Positions 46,470 through 58,924 of a DNA stretch of 64,000 nt are shown one piece after another. Origin of the DNA: Polytrichum commune (Eukaryota; Streptophyta; Polytrichopsida; Polytrichales; Polytrichaceae); contig OX485803.1 of assembly GCA_950295325.1 (NCBI GenBank), positions 18,910,001 through 18,974,000 on the forward strand, written 5' to 3'. Both the position numbers and the translations under genes were made by a program. Numbering within the stretch: the stretch's first letter is position 1; the number at the start of each line of letters is the position of its first letter. The notes under the pieces were generated by a model that was given only the letters and a program-made list of their open reading frames with translations, was not told the origin of the DNA and did no database searches.

Positions 46470-46690
46470 TGTATTTTATATCACTGGTAACTTTTCTAAT
46501 GACACTTCTTATGAATAAGTATACAAGGTATCTAATCCCAACTTAATATCAGTTCATCTACTTTTAGTTTGTTATATTCTGCATCTTATCAATTCTATAA
46601 TGAAATATTTTCATAATTAGTGGTGAGCTAGACAATAGAATTGATGACACTAAATACAATATTTAGTGTAGAGAGGGTGTCAGATGACAT
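46470..46690. repeat. Dispersed repeat with 23-bp palindrome, copy 2
   Basis: Inverted relative of 28290-28640; carries ACACTAAATA-CAA-TATTTAGTGT at 46647-46669 and GACACTTCTTAT / CCCAACTTAATAT. Confidence 0.55.
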
Positions 46691-46789
46691 TTGGTGTTAC
46701 ATGAAAAGTCATGAAGACCACTCTAATCAACATGACACCAATTCGAATGTCACAGTGCATTAAATTTTTGGTGGACGATTTGGGATGAA

Positions 46790-47811
46790 AGGGATCAAAA
46801 GTTGGCCATAGATAAAATGCAAAGGGTATTGTCTGCAACAGGTGCACATAGGGGGAAGGTCGAAATTCTAAAGGATGATCAACTCTCTGGAAAGACCAAC
46901 TCAGTCCCAAACAACCTTCATTTGGTGGTGCACACGTTGACAAGTTGTTCAAGCCAAGCACTTCAGAGGGAAGGCCTGATAGAGTGTGGAAGGATCTGGT
47001 TGCAGCAGAGAGAGCATTTATTGATAATGGATCTCACAGAAGAGAAAATTTGAAATGTGGCAGGAATTTGAGAACCTACGCCCATATCTCACTGGCCTAA
47101 GTCTCAGATGAAGAGATCAAACCTACAAAACAAAAACTGAGAACTGGGGTCAAAATTTTATCAGGTTTTTATTGGTGAACAACATCTCACCCTTACGTGG
47201 TATGTACAACATCACTCTTGCTACTTGCTTAAACTCAAAACATTACCATATAAATGTGATAGTATCACACAAACTTTGAATTGTTCAAGCCAATTTTTAC
47301 ATTCAAAATCAGTGTCTAGTTTGGACAGCATGTGCTCATAAAGCACACCCCGGTTTGTGGCCCAATATGATAGTCTGTTGATGTGGTCATGCCAAGGCAT
47401 GGAGTGTTCACACAAAGCAGCAAAATCTGTATACTCTGACACACCCAACACAATGGAGGCAGAACCAAAAAAATCCCATTCTACAAACCTAAGTGCATTG
47501 GTAGCAAATCATCTAGTATAGGTTTTGAGAGCAAAAAATCTAGGATACTGTAGATGATCAACAAAATAATGAATTGGAAGCCCAAATTGAAGCTCAACGT
47601 GGGAGGTCACTTGAATCAAGTACTTGTGAGCATGCAGCCGAATGGCGAGCTCAGTGTGATGAGTTGGAAGCAGGTGGATCCAAGAACAAGTGTTAGAGAT
47701 GAACGTGACATCGCACTAGATGCAGCAACATCCAGTGAAGGTGCCCATGGTAATGATCTTGAGTTAGAATTTCCGTTGTTTGAGGAGGAAGTTGATGGCA
47801 ATTGCATTTGA
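46790..47811 (+). other. Coding-like remnants of unknown, probably transposon, origin
   Basis: Frames 46802-47053 and 47554-47811 (ending LELEFPLFEEEVDGNCI) and their +1/+2 neighbours switch coding-like character several times. That is expected for a decayed transposase or similar gene. No catalytic motif is recognised. Confidence 0.25.
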
Positions 47812-47819
47812 TGACGAAT

Positions 47820-49700
47820 AGCTATTAATCAAAAACAATACAACAAACTCTTGCAGGTTGCTCCACAGTGACCTCAGAAACCCTCCCTGCTTTCTCTGTT
47901 GTTCTATTAATCTGTGACTTTCCAAAGAAGATAACTTTGATATTAGATGTATTTGCTGAAACCAAGATGAATCAAATATAACTGCAAGAAAAAATAGTGT
48001 AAATATATGATTGATTGATCAGAAATCAGAATTTCTTGATACATATTGACAAAAGTTGACACTGCATATTTCTAGTAATGTGGGACTCATGTGATAGGTG
48101 AAACAAACTTTGTCCAGAATTATAAATGTATGTGACCCACATAAGTTCACTTTGAAATATAAGAGCAAATAAAGAATGATAATATTACCTTCTCCATAGG
48201 AAGTCCTTGCCGGACAATCCTCATGTTGAAATCTTGAGTACCATCCAGACCAGTGCACATGAGATTTTATTGTCGTAAATTTGACAGTTACCATGTTGAC
48301 CCACTTTAAGTACTATATCTCCTCAAGTTCGCACATGATCTTCTCAAAAACAATGGCTTCTAGCCTCCCAAAGATCTTAAAATATCATGTGTTTTCTATT
48401 AAACTGGAATGTGGTGTACAGTACTGATGTACCAATGTGAAGCCAACTATCTTCAAGTCAACTTTGCATCTCATAATGTCAGGACCAATTGTGATTTTGA
48501 TATCCCACCCATCATCCATCAAGTCTTGAAACAACTCGGTTGTTGGGTGTCTAATAATCCAAAAAACAAGTGTCTTGTTGCAGTTAAACTTTTGCTATCA
48601 CTCCAAACCAACCCAATGAAACAACCAAGGTTTTAGGTCTCAAGGAAGACTAACCTAGTGTTTATAAGGATTAGTGTTACATTGGATTAAGGCTTCTAAG
48701 ACTAATCTATGTTTTTTACTCCTGCTTCTTTAAGCTTAATTCACACTCCTAGAATTCATTGGTGCATTCTCAATCGTGTGTGGTTCCGTCGTACGTGAAT
48801 GGACTCCTGTCACTCTAATTCCATTAACTATGTCAATCAAGAATTTCAAGAGCTTGGGCTAATGTCTTTCATATTGGTCATAGTCTTCCAAAGGATCTTC
48901 ATCCATTTGAGGTCAATAATTCTTCCTTAGTTAGAATGACATTTAATCTAATCCAAGCATACATCAAATTGCTCCTTTATTTTATTTACCTTTTATTAGT
49001 TTCTCCTATTCATCATTGCCACACAACACACAAATGCTTGCTTAATTCCTGCAATAATTCCAAAGCAACCATATAGGTTTATAGACCAAAGCCACTTAGT
49101 CATAAGCTAATAGCTTTCGTACATAGCCTAGCCTAATTCCACTCATCGCACAAACTTTTCTATTATCATACCAAAGTATGTTTCTTGTTGATTTGATTAT
49201 TCGCCGACCGAACATCATCATTGATTGTACAGTTCCATCATGTCATGTCAATCTCCAAAATGTCTAGCCATTCTAATCATGATGAGCCCTAACAACTTCA
49301 TAACAACTAAACATTAATCCTTTGTTGAAGATCCTTGCCTTCTCGTCACAATTCATTTTCACTCACTCAAATTTTGCTCTCACAGCTCTCGCAACTCTCC
49401 CTCCCTGTCTATGTGGCTATATTCTATCTCTTAAGTCTCTTTTTATTCACCCTCCGGGATAAATTCAATCCTCTTTTTGCACTTCTTATTGTACTTTGTC
49501 ATCATGATAGTTCGTTCTTCTATCTCATTCAATATGTTAATGCCTCCAAACTATAGCCCATATAGAGTCACTAACCCAGGCTATAAACATTACACGTATC
49601 AAGTAATTTACTTCTTCCTCTCTCAACCACTTATATCTTGACGATGCATCCTCTCTCTTCCGGACTATTACTCTCTAACTTCTACATGCCATGACTATAA
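47820..49700. other. Spacer, nothing recognised
   Basis: AT-rich; short frames only, no splice-linked coding series and no inverted-repeat element that I could delimit. Confidence 0.5.
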
Positions 49701-49712
49701 TCAAGATACTTC

Positions 49713-50330
49713 TTGACTCTATTTCCAGCCTATTACTTTCATAGGTTGAGGCTATGGCCTCTTCCAACATTGGATCTTTATGGATGTGGCCAACTTCAAC
49801 ACCTACCTAAATCTATTGGTGGGCTCAAAAAGTTGGCATACATGGGCATATTGAACTCTGGAGTGGAAGAACTCCCAGAGGATATTGGGGAACTGCAAAG
49901 TCTTGTAGAATTCAACACAAGCCATTTCTTTTCCTTGTCAAGGTCACCATAAGCATTTGGTGCCATATCAAGGTTCAAAACATTGCAACCCCTTGATTGT
50001 GAGCTTCAAAGCCTACCCACATTTATTGGTGGGCTTAAGAAGTTGATATATATACATAGGCATATCTAACTCTGGGGCGAAAGAACTCGCAAAGGATTTT
50101 GGGGAACTACACAGTCTTGTACGATTCAACACAAGCATTTGTTCTTCCTCGTCAAGGTTGCCAAAATCATTTGATGACTTTTGAAACTTGGAACCATTGC
50201 ATCTCTATGACTGTGGGCATCTTCAAAGCCTACTTACATGTATCGGTAGGCTTAAAAAGTTGACATATATGAGCATATTGAACTCTAGAGTGGAAAAACT
50301 CCTAGAGGATTTTGGGGACTACGTCACTAG
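49713..50330 (+). pseudogene. Decayed leucine-rich repeats of NLR resistance-gene type
   Basis: Three tandem units of about 210-217 bp. Unit 1 is open: TLDLYGCGQLQHLPKSIGG then LKKLAYMGILNSGVEELP and EDIGELQSLVEF. Units 2 and 3 (from about 49985 and 50200) repeat this with stops and frameshifts (LQSLPTFIGGLKKL; LKKLTYMSILNSRVEKL). The alternation of LxxLPxxIGxLKKL and SGVEELPEDxGEL is typical of the C-terminal LRRs of plant NLR proteins. No NB-ARC domain (P-loop, GLPL, MHD) was seen nearby, so this is a fragment. Confidence 0.75.
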
Positions 50331-51510
50331 AAAACAACATATCCAAAAAAACCATGCCTTGTGGTAGTGGTTACCTCTTAGTTCATTGCCACTTTGACGG
50401 TCACCCTCACTTCCACTGCCGTTTTGACTACAAACTAGGCGGCATTGGGTTACTACCAATTTTGTTTTAAATATTATGTTTTGTCTTACCACATGCACCT
50501 GACAGTGGCAACCATCATTGATTTGGTGACTAGTCAGTAAGCATTGGTTGCATGGTTGTGTGTTGTAGGTAGCATTCTAGATAGGAGGGTTCCCCATGGG
50601 TGAGTTTTGGAAGTACCTGCATGTGTTGTGCATTATAAGTAGAAGGGGTTTTGAAGTTTAGGGTACTATGGGAGTTCTTTACCTTCACAAGCACATCAAT
50701 CATGTGCTTTTTGTGAGCTCTGCCTAAAAAAGGTTGGGGAGAGTATTATGGACACTTGCAATGGGCACTTCCTACTTCTGTCGTACAAATTACGTTGATG
50801 ATTCTACGAGGCAAGTCTCAAGACTTGTCCTTCAATGTCACCAACTACAGCGACAAACTTAGAGGTTGGGCTACGAGAACAGAAGCTTGGAGTTGGGAGG
50901 GGTGTTGAAGACCTAAAAGGCAATGAAGATTGTTTTCTCACTGAATTGGACTCTTCCGGTGAATGAAGGCCTCTCCGAAGCTTTTACTTGCAAGTGTATC
51001 GCTAGTTTGGGTGATGACGCTTCTTAGTGTGAATCTGTTCCAGTGGCTGAGTGTTATTTGCTAAAATTATTGACTGATAGAGGTGCAGTTTTTTTTTTCT
51101 TCCCTTTCATCAATTGTCAACCAAGTTTCAAGTACATGGCTACCACTTCCTTCTTCAACCTTCCAAGGCGGAATTCTACATAGAAGCCGCGAGGAAAGGA
51201 AGGTTCCCTTTTGCTTGATTTACCAAGGTCTTAACAACACTAGTTGTGTGAATGAATAACACATGATAGTCCAAGTTTGGAGCCCCGTGGAGGGATGTAT
51301 GATTTTAAATAAAAGCTATTGCATGGGCTTTAGAATGTTGTAGGGTGTTGTAATATTTTCTTTGTTGCAGCATTTTCTTTGGGTTGCATTTGGAACCCAT
51401 TAATGACTTGGTGTCAATTGAGTTTTGTGTTTTGGAACACTTTATTGAGCTATGAGTTTCAACCCAATGAGTGGATAACCTCACTTTAGAAGCATGATTT
51501 TGAGTTCTAC
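50331..51510. other. Spacer, nothing recognised
   Basis: No gene or delimitable element was seen between the LRR fragment and the hAT-like element. Confidence 0.5.
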
Positions 51511-51518
51511 ATTTTAAG

Positions 51519-52003
51519 CACGGGTAGATCACTTAGTGCATTTTAAAACGACATGCGGCATAATATAGAGAGGATTAAAATCATTTGAAATAAAAATGAT
51601 AAAGGAATTCTAAATAATGAAGGGGCCATTAAATGTAGACAAGTAAGTTAGATGGACATAAAACGTGGGCCATTATTTTTTTGTAAAATTAATATAGGGG
51701 CTGAAGATAAGGATCCTAGAAGGCATGTTTAGTATGGTATGTAAATGGGTTTAGGACTCACGGGGATGGATGATAATTGGGATTTCCGTCTATCCAAAAT
51801 TATTTAAAAGGAATATAGAGTACAAAAAATTGCAGTGACTTGGACAATATAAGTAATGGAAGGGTGCAAACAAATGGGCCATTTTTGAAATTTAAGTAAT
51901 TATAGGGAGGCTTTAATTCAGCCCTTGAAGGTAAATAGCCCCAAAACAAAAAACCCCCAGCCGCACGTGGTCCACAAAAATGCCTTAGAGTGATCTACCC
52001 GTG
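51519..52003. mobile_element. Non-autonomous hAT-like element, copy 1
   Basis: 485 bp with perfect 15-bp inverted ends CACGGGTAGATCACT, flanked by the 8-bp duplication ATTTTAAG (51511-51518 and 52004-52011). An 8-bp duplication with short TIRs marks the hAT superfamily. No coding frame. Other copies: 55026-55575 (inverted) and 63458 to the window end. Confidence 0.85.
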
Positions 52004-52011
52004 ATTTTAAG

Positions 52012-53496
52012 TTTTGACCATCCTTCCGTGAAGTGCGATTTGCAAAACTGAGTGGTATTCTATTGTGAACTCTGGGACATTGTGTTTATGGAGTTCTTAG
52101 TTGACTATTTTTTGATGTGGGTTGCAAACAATTGAGAACCTCTCCCTTCTTTCCTAATAGTATGCATAGCTTGCCACTCTTCTGCATAGTATCTACAACC
52201 ACTATTAATAATGTGGAATTTTTGTATCTTGTTTATCTTTTGAGTTGTTGCCTTGATCTTGCTTCTTAAATAGATGCTCTTGTAGAAGGAAATTTTAGGG
52301 TTAAGGTGATAAAGAGTCACAGTGGGATTGAGGTTGAGGTTCCATCCTTTCCACGCCAAAGTATCTATGAGATTATGTGGCTCTACTTTTGTAGTAGAAT
52401 TCATGGTTGGAGACCTAGGTCCATTGCTTTTGGTCTCCTTGGACCATTATAATCCCTAAACTAGTGCATTGATGAGGAGTTTATGGATCATGGGTTTATG
52501 ATTGTGTGTATGTGGCTTTTGGTGCAGGTGTGTGGGGCAGCCTTGAAGTCATCAATGGCAAGTAATGCCATTGTAAGCGAGAGCCTTGCATGTTCCAAAG
52601 GCCGTTGCATTAGCATTACCGCAACTTTGGCACCAAGGGGTTGTCTAGAAGAAAATCTCAAAAAGTGATTAGAAGGCCTGAGTGGCTATTCGTAGTGCCA
52701 ATGAATACACAAGATCCAAGGTAATGACGTCATCAACAATCTCCGATGGGAAATTGTTTTGTTATTGATCCTCCTTCATTTCCACCAATTGCCTTCACGC
52801 AAGAAATGGTCGCTTTGCATCAAATTTGAGTGAGGAGGGTCCCAACGGTGAGAAATAGGTATTGAATTGTTGTATTTGCTCTACATTTCTTGGACATAAG
52901 GTTATGTGCGAGGATCTCAACTTTAAACAATTAGAGGCTACACAACCTATAATGTTGTGATAAGATGTGTTTGAGGTTTAAATTGTGGTGGATTGGTTTG
53001 TGTGGTTGACATGGATGGATAGATCATGCACTTGGTAGCAACGCATCCAATTTTGATGTGACTGCGATGACAACTGACCATAAAGCAAGGCAATTGCTTG
53101 CCTCCGTTTTTCCTCATCTTATCACTCAAGTTTGTTAAGGACAAATTGCTTAATCATTTTATGTATTCATGTTTAAGGGTTCCAATATTGGGTGGAGGGA
53201 AGTGTATAATGGAAATCAATAGGCACATGAGAGGCCATGAAGTAATTGGATTGTAAATTGATATGGATGTTTTTATGCAAGATGTACATGACATGGTGGC
53301 CATCAAGGATGTTGATTTCTCTCGAAGGTGGATGTTGTGTTCTATTGTCTTCCTCATGGAACAACCCCTGTGAATATGGAAGCACATTGATGTTGTTTTT
53401 GTTGATACTCAAAGTCAATAATAGAGTTCAGATGCTCTTCCTCTTATATGCATGAAATTTATTATTGAGGGGAATTTTATAGTATTGGTATGTTTA
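52012..53496. other. Spacer, nothing recognised
   Basis: Only short unsupported frames on both strands. Confidence 0.5.
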
Positions 53497-54725
53497 AGAT
53501 AAGCAGGTGTTAAATGGTCACTTTAAGCCTTGCACCCACTTCTCACAGATTGTGCAACACTCAAGAAGTGTGAGATGATTGCCAATCTCAAATCGTACTT
53601 ATAGCCATTTTTATCATAATTTACGGAGTTCATGTGATGATTTTTTTTTTCTCAAAGTGAAGATTATCATGAACATCAGAGTCAAATATGTTCCTCCCAA
53701 TTATGTGGACTATTGAACCTAGAATGGTCAACATATTTTGAGCACGTAGTCCAATCTCTTTCAATCACATGTCTATTCTTACATTCACACCTAAACACAC
53801 ATCACTCAAATACACTCTAAACTCCATAGTATCACACATGTGGCAACCAAAGTGCACATGATACTACAGAGTTTTGTAGTGTTAACATGGATGCGCGATA
53901 CAATAGATTTAGTGTAGCATGTGACATTATGGAATAACACAAAGGAGATGTGAGGACAATTTGAATTCGTTCTCCCGTCACCTACACTAAGGTGGGGGTG
54001 CCAATTTCCGTCCAAATTTCAGATGTGCCTAGTTGGGATGTTGAAACTATTTTTTTATAAATTTTGAGCGCTCCGCAAAGCTGGTGCAAGAGCAACTATG
54101 AAAAAATCAAAAATTTCCAGCATGTTTATGATTTCCTACAAATTTTTAAAGGAAACCTTGTAGAGTGACCAACACTCGCACATAGGGTACGTGGTATATC
54201 CACAGGGTGGATTTCTAAAACCGACCGCTGGCAGCCAATGAAATGTTGGCAGCGTTGTAAACGGTAAAACCACCTTGATAGGTGCTTTTGTAAACCTAGG
54301 TAAAAGCACCTAGATAGGTGTTTCCGACCATAGGGGTCGACTTTAGGACCCGCACGGAAATTGCCACCCCTACCTTAGTATGGTCCACTCCACTTGGCAT
54401 TCCCAGGCAATGTGGCAGATGCATGCACCAATATTCAACAAGTGTCATAAGAAGAATAAGAATAAAAACAAGAAGGTGACACTCCACATGATGACACATG
54501 GCGTAATGCGAGGGTGTGGGTTGACTTCTTTGGTGGTTTCAAATTTTGTGATGTAAATGAGAGAAATGTGACAATAAGGAGTGAGATTTGAACTATGAAC
54601 ATCCGTTCCCTAGAGTTCTGGGATATTAGAGAATGTGTGACATTATGGAGGTTGGTATTACGGAGTTTAGGGTGTATAGCTGTCCGATTAGAAAAAAATG
54701 GCCATGAAAGGCCTGCTTACCTTAG
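53497..54725 (+). repeat. Dispersed repeat family R1, copy split by a transposon
   Basis: The left part (53497-53812) ends ATCACTCAAATA, and the right part (54677-54725) resumes with AGCTGTCCGATTAG and GGCCTGCTTACCTTAGG. Compared with the copy at 32545-32925, the two pieces are contiguous. Confidence 0.7.
53813..54674. mobile_element. TIR element inserted in repeat R1
   Basis: 862 bp with ends CACTCTAAACTCC and the reverse complement of GGAGTTTAGGGTG (one mismatch), bordered by TA on both sides (53811-53812, 54675-54676). No coding frame. The TA duplication would fit Tc1/mariner-like or another TA-targeting family; the superfamily is open. Confidence 0.7.
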
Positions 54726-54861
54726 GTAGTTGTTGATGTGGTGATGGTGGGAATTTAAGGAGATCATTGCAGCACTTCCTTAAGGACTTGAAGGTGGTAG
54801 CTCTGCAGAAGTTCTAGTATTTTTGACATTGTCTTGTACCTATGATCAGAGAGAACCGACA

Positions 54862-55025
54862 GTTAGTTACAGATGAACCGGTTGAGTTTGAGAAATAACC
54901 GGTTGAAGTTCAAGACTGCAAGAAAATTACTGATCATTTTAGAGGAATTTATAGAAGAATTTACCCCAATTTAGTAAAGGAAAACCGGAGGATGTCAATA
55001 TGTAACTGGTTGGACTTGCAACACT
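54862..55025. repeat. Dispersed repeat, LTR-like, copy 2
   Basis: Matches 19505-19735 up to TTGGACTTGCAA, where the inverted hAT-like copy 2 begins. The matching right half of the repeat is not found beyond that element. Confidence 0.5.
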
Positions 55026-55575
55026 CACGGGTAGATCACTCTAAGGCATTTTTGTGCACCACGTGCAGTTGGAGGTTTTTGTTTTGGGGCTATTTACCTT
55101 CAAGGGATGAATTAAAGCCTCCTTATAATTACTTAAATTTCAAAAATGGCCCATTTGTTTGCACCCTTCCATTACTTATATTGTCCAAGTCACTGCAATT
55201 TTTTGTACTCTATATTCCTTTTAAGTAATAAACGGGCGTGGGGAAGACGACCCCAACGACGGCGCGTTCCCTTTTCATCCATTTTTGGACAGACAGAAAT
55301 CTCAATTATTATCCATCCCCGTGAGTCCTAAACCCATTTACATACCATACTAAACATACCTTCTAGGATCCTTATCTTCAGTCCCTATATTAATTTTACA
55401 AAAAAATAATGGCCCACGTTTTATGTCCATTTAACTTACTTATAATGGGATTGTCTACATTTAATGGCCCCTTCATTATTTGGAATTCCTTTATAATTTT
55501 TAATTCAAATGATTTTAATCCTCTCTATATTATGCCGCACGTCGTTTTTAAAATGCACTAAGTGATCTACCCGTG
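55026..55575. mobile_element. Non-autonomous hAT-like element, copy 2 (inverted)
   Basis: 550 bp with the same inverted ends as copy 1 in opposite orientation, including the shared CACGTG-containing subterminal region and GGGGCTATTTACCTT. It has an extra GC-rich segment of about 60 bp near 55230-55290. The flanks (GCAACACT / ACTTAGAC) do not form a duplication, so one side was probably rearranged. Confidence 0.8.
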
Positions 55576-56424
55576 ACTTAGACATCATAATTCTTATAGT
55601 TTGTTTTCTTTGCGCAAATCATTGCAGCGTTTATATGCTAGGAGATTATGGATATTTTCATTTTAATTTAATGGTCGATGTTAGCTTTCACGCATACACA
55701 AAAAAACATGTCCTCCTTGCAAAATGTAGTATGCAAAAGAATGTTACAACGATGATTGTGAGATGTGGGTGAAGGCACAGTCTTCATACTCATGGATACA
55801 AGCATAAGTATTCCTACATAATTTGGGTTCGGTTTGCATTTTTTATATGTTAAAGAATATTTTAGAGTTTACAAAGGCATTGAGAGATAGGCCTCATATA
55901 TTAAATGAGGTAAATAAGGCATAGACCAATTTTTATTTCAAGATAGGCTATAATACAATTTTATTAAATACTAAACAACATGAAAAACATAAAATTTTGG
56001 AGTTTTGTTGTCTTCATCTGTTTTAACAATAGTGGGGTTCTGTAGGAATTTACATTAAATTACAATAGGAGCGAGGCAATACGGATAATGATTCTTATAT
56101 TTTTAAATGCATTAATTAGGGTAGTACAATCTGGGATACAAAAGAAGACGGAATAGAATGTGCAGGTTTTGATGAAAGAGTCAGAACATCGCACAAACAA
56201 CAGACATACACAATCGAGATTAAGTTATAGAGTTGGGAGGAGGGTTGAATGTAGAAAGAAATTTGAATATATTATGGTGTACATATACAAATTTTGAATG
56301 TGCTTCAAGGTTATCATAACTTGGATGATTTTGGGTGATCACTCCTGTAATGTATTTGTATGGACTGCATTTTCTATAAAGTATCATTTTGATGGAAAAT
56401 TATAAGTTTTGTACATTCAATTTA
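55576..56424. other. AT-rich spacer
   Basis: Nothing recognised on either strand. Confidence 0.5.
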
Positions 56425-56885
56425 CTATAGTATTGGACTACCCTACAAGAGTATAAGTCCTACACATTCATTTTGCATTAATATAGGGTTGTTCTTCAAA
56501 GGTGTAGGTCTTATGTTCATTCCTTCGTTCTTTAGTGCGCGTTAGTATTTGGGTTGTCTTTCAAAGTGTAAGTCTTATGTTATTCAATATGCCTCTGTAT
56601 TTAAGTTGTTCTTGCAAAATATAAATATTGTGTTATTTAGTATGCCTTAGTATTTAGATAGTCCTTCAAATGTATAAGTTTTTATTTTTCAATGTGTATG
56701 AGTGTTTGGGTTGTCCTTCAGGAGTGTATGTCAGTTGTTCTTCAGTATGCGTTAATGTTTACGCTGTACTTGAAAAGTGTAAGTTTTTTTATTTTTAGTA
56801 TGCGTTAGTTTTTGGAATGCCCATCCAATGTGTATGTCCTATGTTCTCTAATATGTATTAGCGTTTGGACTATCATTAATGAGGG
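56425..56885. repeat. Minisatellite, about 53-bp unit, 8-9 copies
   Basis: Units begin with a GCGTTAGTATTTGGGTTGTC-like core followed by CAAAGTGTAAGTCTTATG. Clear starts lie near 56533, 56587, 56640, 56692, 56745, 56798 and 56850, with degraded units on the left. Copies differ at many positions. Confidence 0.8.
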
Positions 56886-57506
56886 TCAGTGCATGGCCAA
56901 TGAATAAGAATCAAAATAGGAACATTTGCACAAGACCAAGTTGTACACGGGCAATGTGTACTTGAAGTATTTTAAGACAAAAGCACAAATGAGCTGCACC
57001 AAGCCATTGCAATGGCACGATACCATCCCCCCCCCCAAAAGAAAACTTTATATTCAAAACCTAAAATAAATACACAAATTACTTCTAGTAAACATATATG
57101 GCATAAAACAACTCACTCTACAAAATGGCACACACTTGATGTCCCATATACGAACTATTACAAAAAAAACAACGCACATGATAGAAACAAGCACTAAAAG
57201 TAGCAAAACGATAATTTTTCCATCCAAGTCACAATGAAAATTGTCAAGAACCATGCCAGAACCATTATCCACCACGTACTTTAAAACAAGAATACATTAT
57301 TTTGGAACATAAAATAGAACCATTAAATAGAGAAATCCTCACACATTCACCAACCACACAACATCTAATATATCCAACCACACCCGCACACATGCACACA
57401 TGAAAAATAACCCAATAAGATACCCTATACACTCAATAATAGATCATTAGATAAAACCAACCAAAGATAAATACAAAATTATAAAAAAAACAACAAAAAA
57501 TATACC

Positions 57507-58924
57507 GTAACATCATAGCAGGTTCGCCACCTGCCGCACGAATATTTAATTTTTTTGAAAAAATAAGGTTTGCGTTTCAAAAATAGATTTTTTTGAAATT
57601 TGTCTTCTCATTTATTGGATTAAAAATCATTCGTGTTTAGGGTGGGAAAGATGTGCAAAAATTTCATCCTAATTGCATTTTTCATCCATTTATGGCGGCC
57701 CAACTTGTTTAAACCTAAGTCATTACCCTAATCTTGTTTAAAAGGGTAAGTAAGTCTCGCTTGCTGCTTCCAAATTATTAACATTTCACATTTAGTAACA
57801 AACTTCTACTAAAGGTGGATATCATATCCAAACATCACTGCTTGAGTTTGGATGCAGCCCCACATCTAAGACGACCACCAGAGTAAATGTAAATTTGGCT
57901 GCACAGGGGACTCTATTGACAATGAAATGAGGTGTATCATCTTCGTAGTCAACACCGTCATCAGCCTCATGTTCCACATCAACATCTGCATAAACATTTC
58001 TTTCTAAATCACCAGCTTCGGCATCTAAATAAGTAGTTGACTGAGAACATCACCATCCAAATCCTTAATTGTGCTCAGAACATCAAAATCTGAATCACCA
58101 ACATCGGCCTCTGAATCACCAATTGTGCTCGAAACATCACCCTCCGAATCGTCTTCTGTACTCATCTTTCACAACAAGATATGAATCACCAACTGGGCTC
58201 AAAACAGTTCTCATTTGCTTTTATGTCAATGTGCACACATTTTTTGATGAACTCTAGCCAGATGCAACCACAGCTGTTACTCAATGATCAACTTTGCAGA
58301 AAAAATATCTACACTCCTCAACTCTAGATTCCAGTTACACCGGCCAAATCACGTTCATACCTCCACAGTGGTATGTTGTGAAGCTGCAATACAAAACCAT
58401 CCAAGGAGTCAGATCCCAAGCTTCCAGCAGAAACCCATACACCCTAATCAACATAAAACAAAACCAAGTTCGAATAACTTACACGGCCGATGGCACTTCA
58501 ACTTCTCCACCACTGTTTTGCAGAACCCAATCCTCAATAGATTCAACCCCAGCTTCCACCAAAAAAACCCAACTCTTACAACCTCGTATACACCCTAACT
58601 GATGTAAATGACGTCAAAACCCAGCACAAATTGTGCCGCCGACTCATTGCAACAAGAATGAGTACCTCCGAGATGAGAGATGGAGAGTGTTGTGTGAGAG
58701 AGGGTCTTATGCGACACAGGGCTTGGCGTTCAACACCGAAAGTTGAGGGAGTGGAACATGTTGCTAGGTTGTAGACATAGTGGTGGCCCTGATTTTCTGT
58801 CTTTTCGTTTTTATCACAGTATAATTTGAGAATTATTCGTTTCTCTTTGCCTGTAATTTCTGTTTTTTTATGTTTTTTTTTGGGGGGGGGGAATTATTTA
58901 TGAACGAACCTGCTATGGTGTTAC
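57507..58924. mobile_element. TIR element with acidic coding remnant, possibly MULE-like
   Basis: 1418 bp with inverted ends GTAACATCATAGCAGGTTCG and a 19/20 match on the other side. On the minus strand lie VESIEDWVLQNSGGEVEVPS (about 58490-58550) followed by a GTAAGT donor, and an acidic Asp-rich frame (58165-57835: DSEADVGDSDFDVLS, then YADVDVEHEADDGVDYED). An acidic N-terminal part followed by a lost transposase is reminiscent of MuDR-type genes; no transposase core is present. Flanks share ATACC but no clean duplication. Confidence 0.5.
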
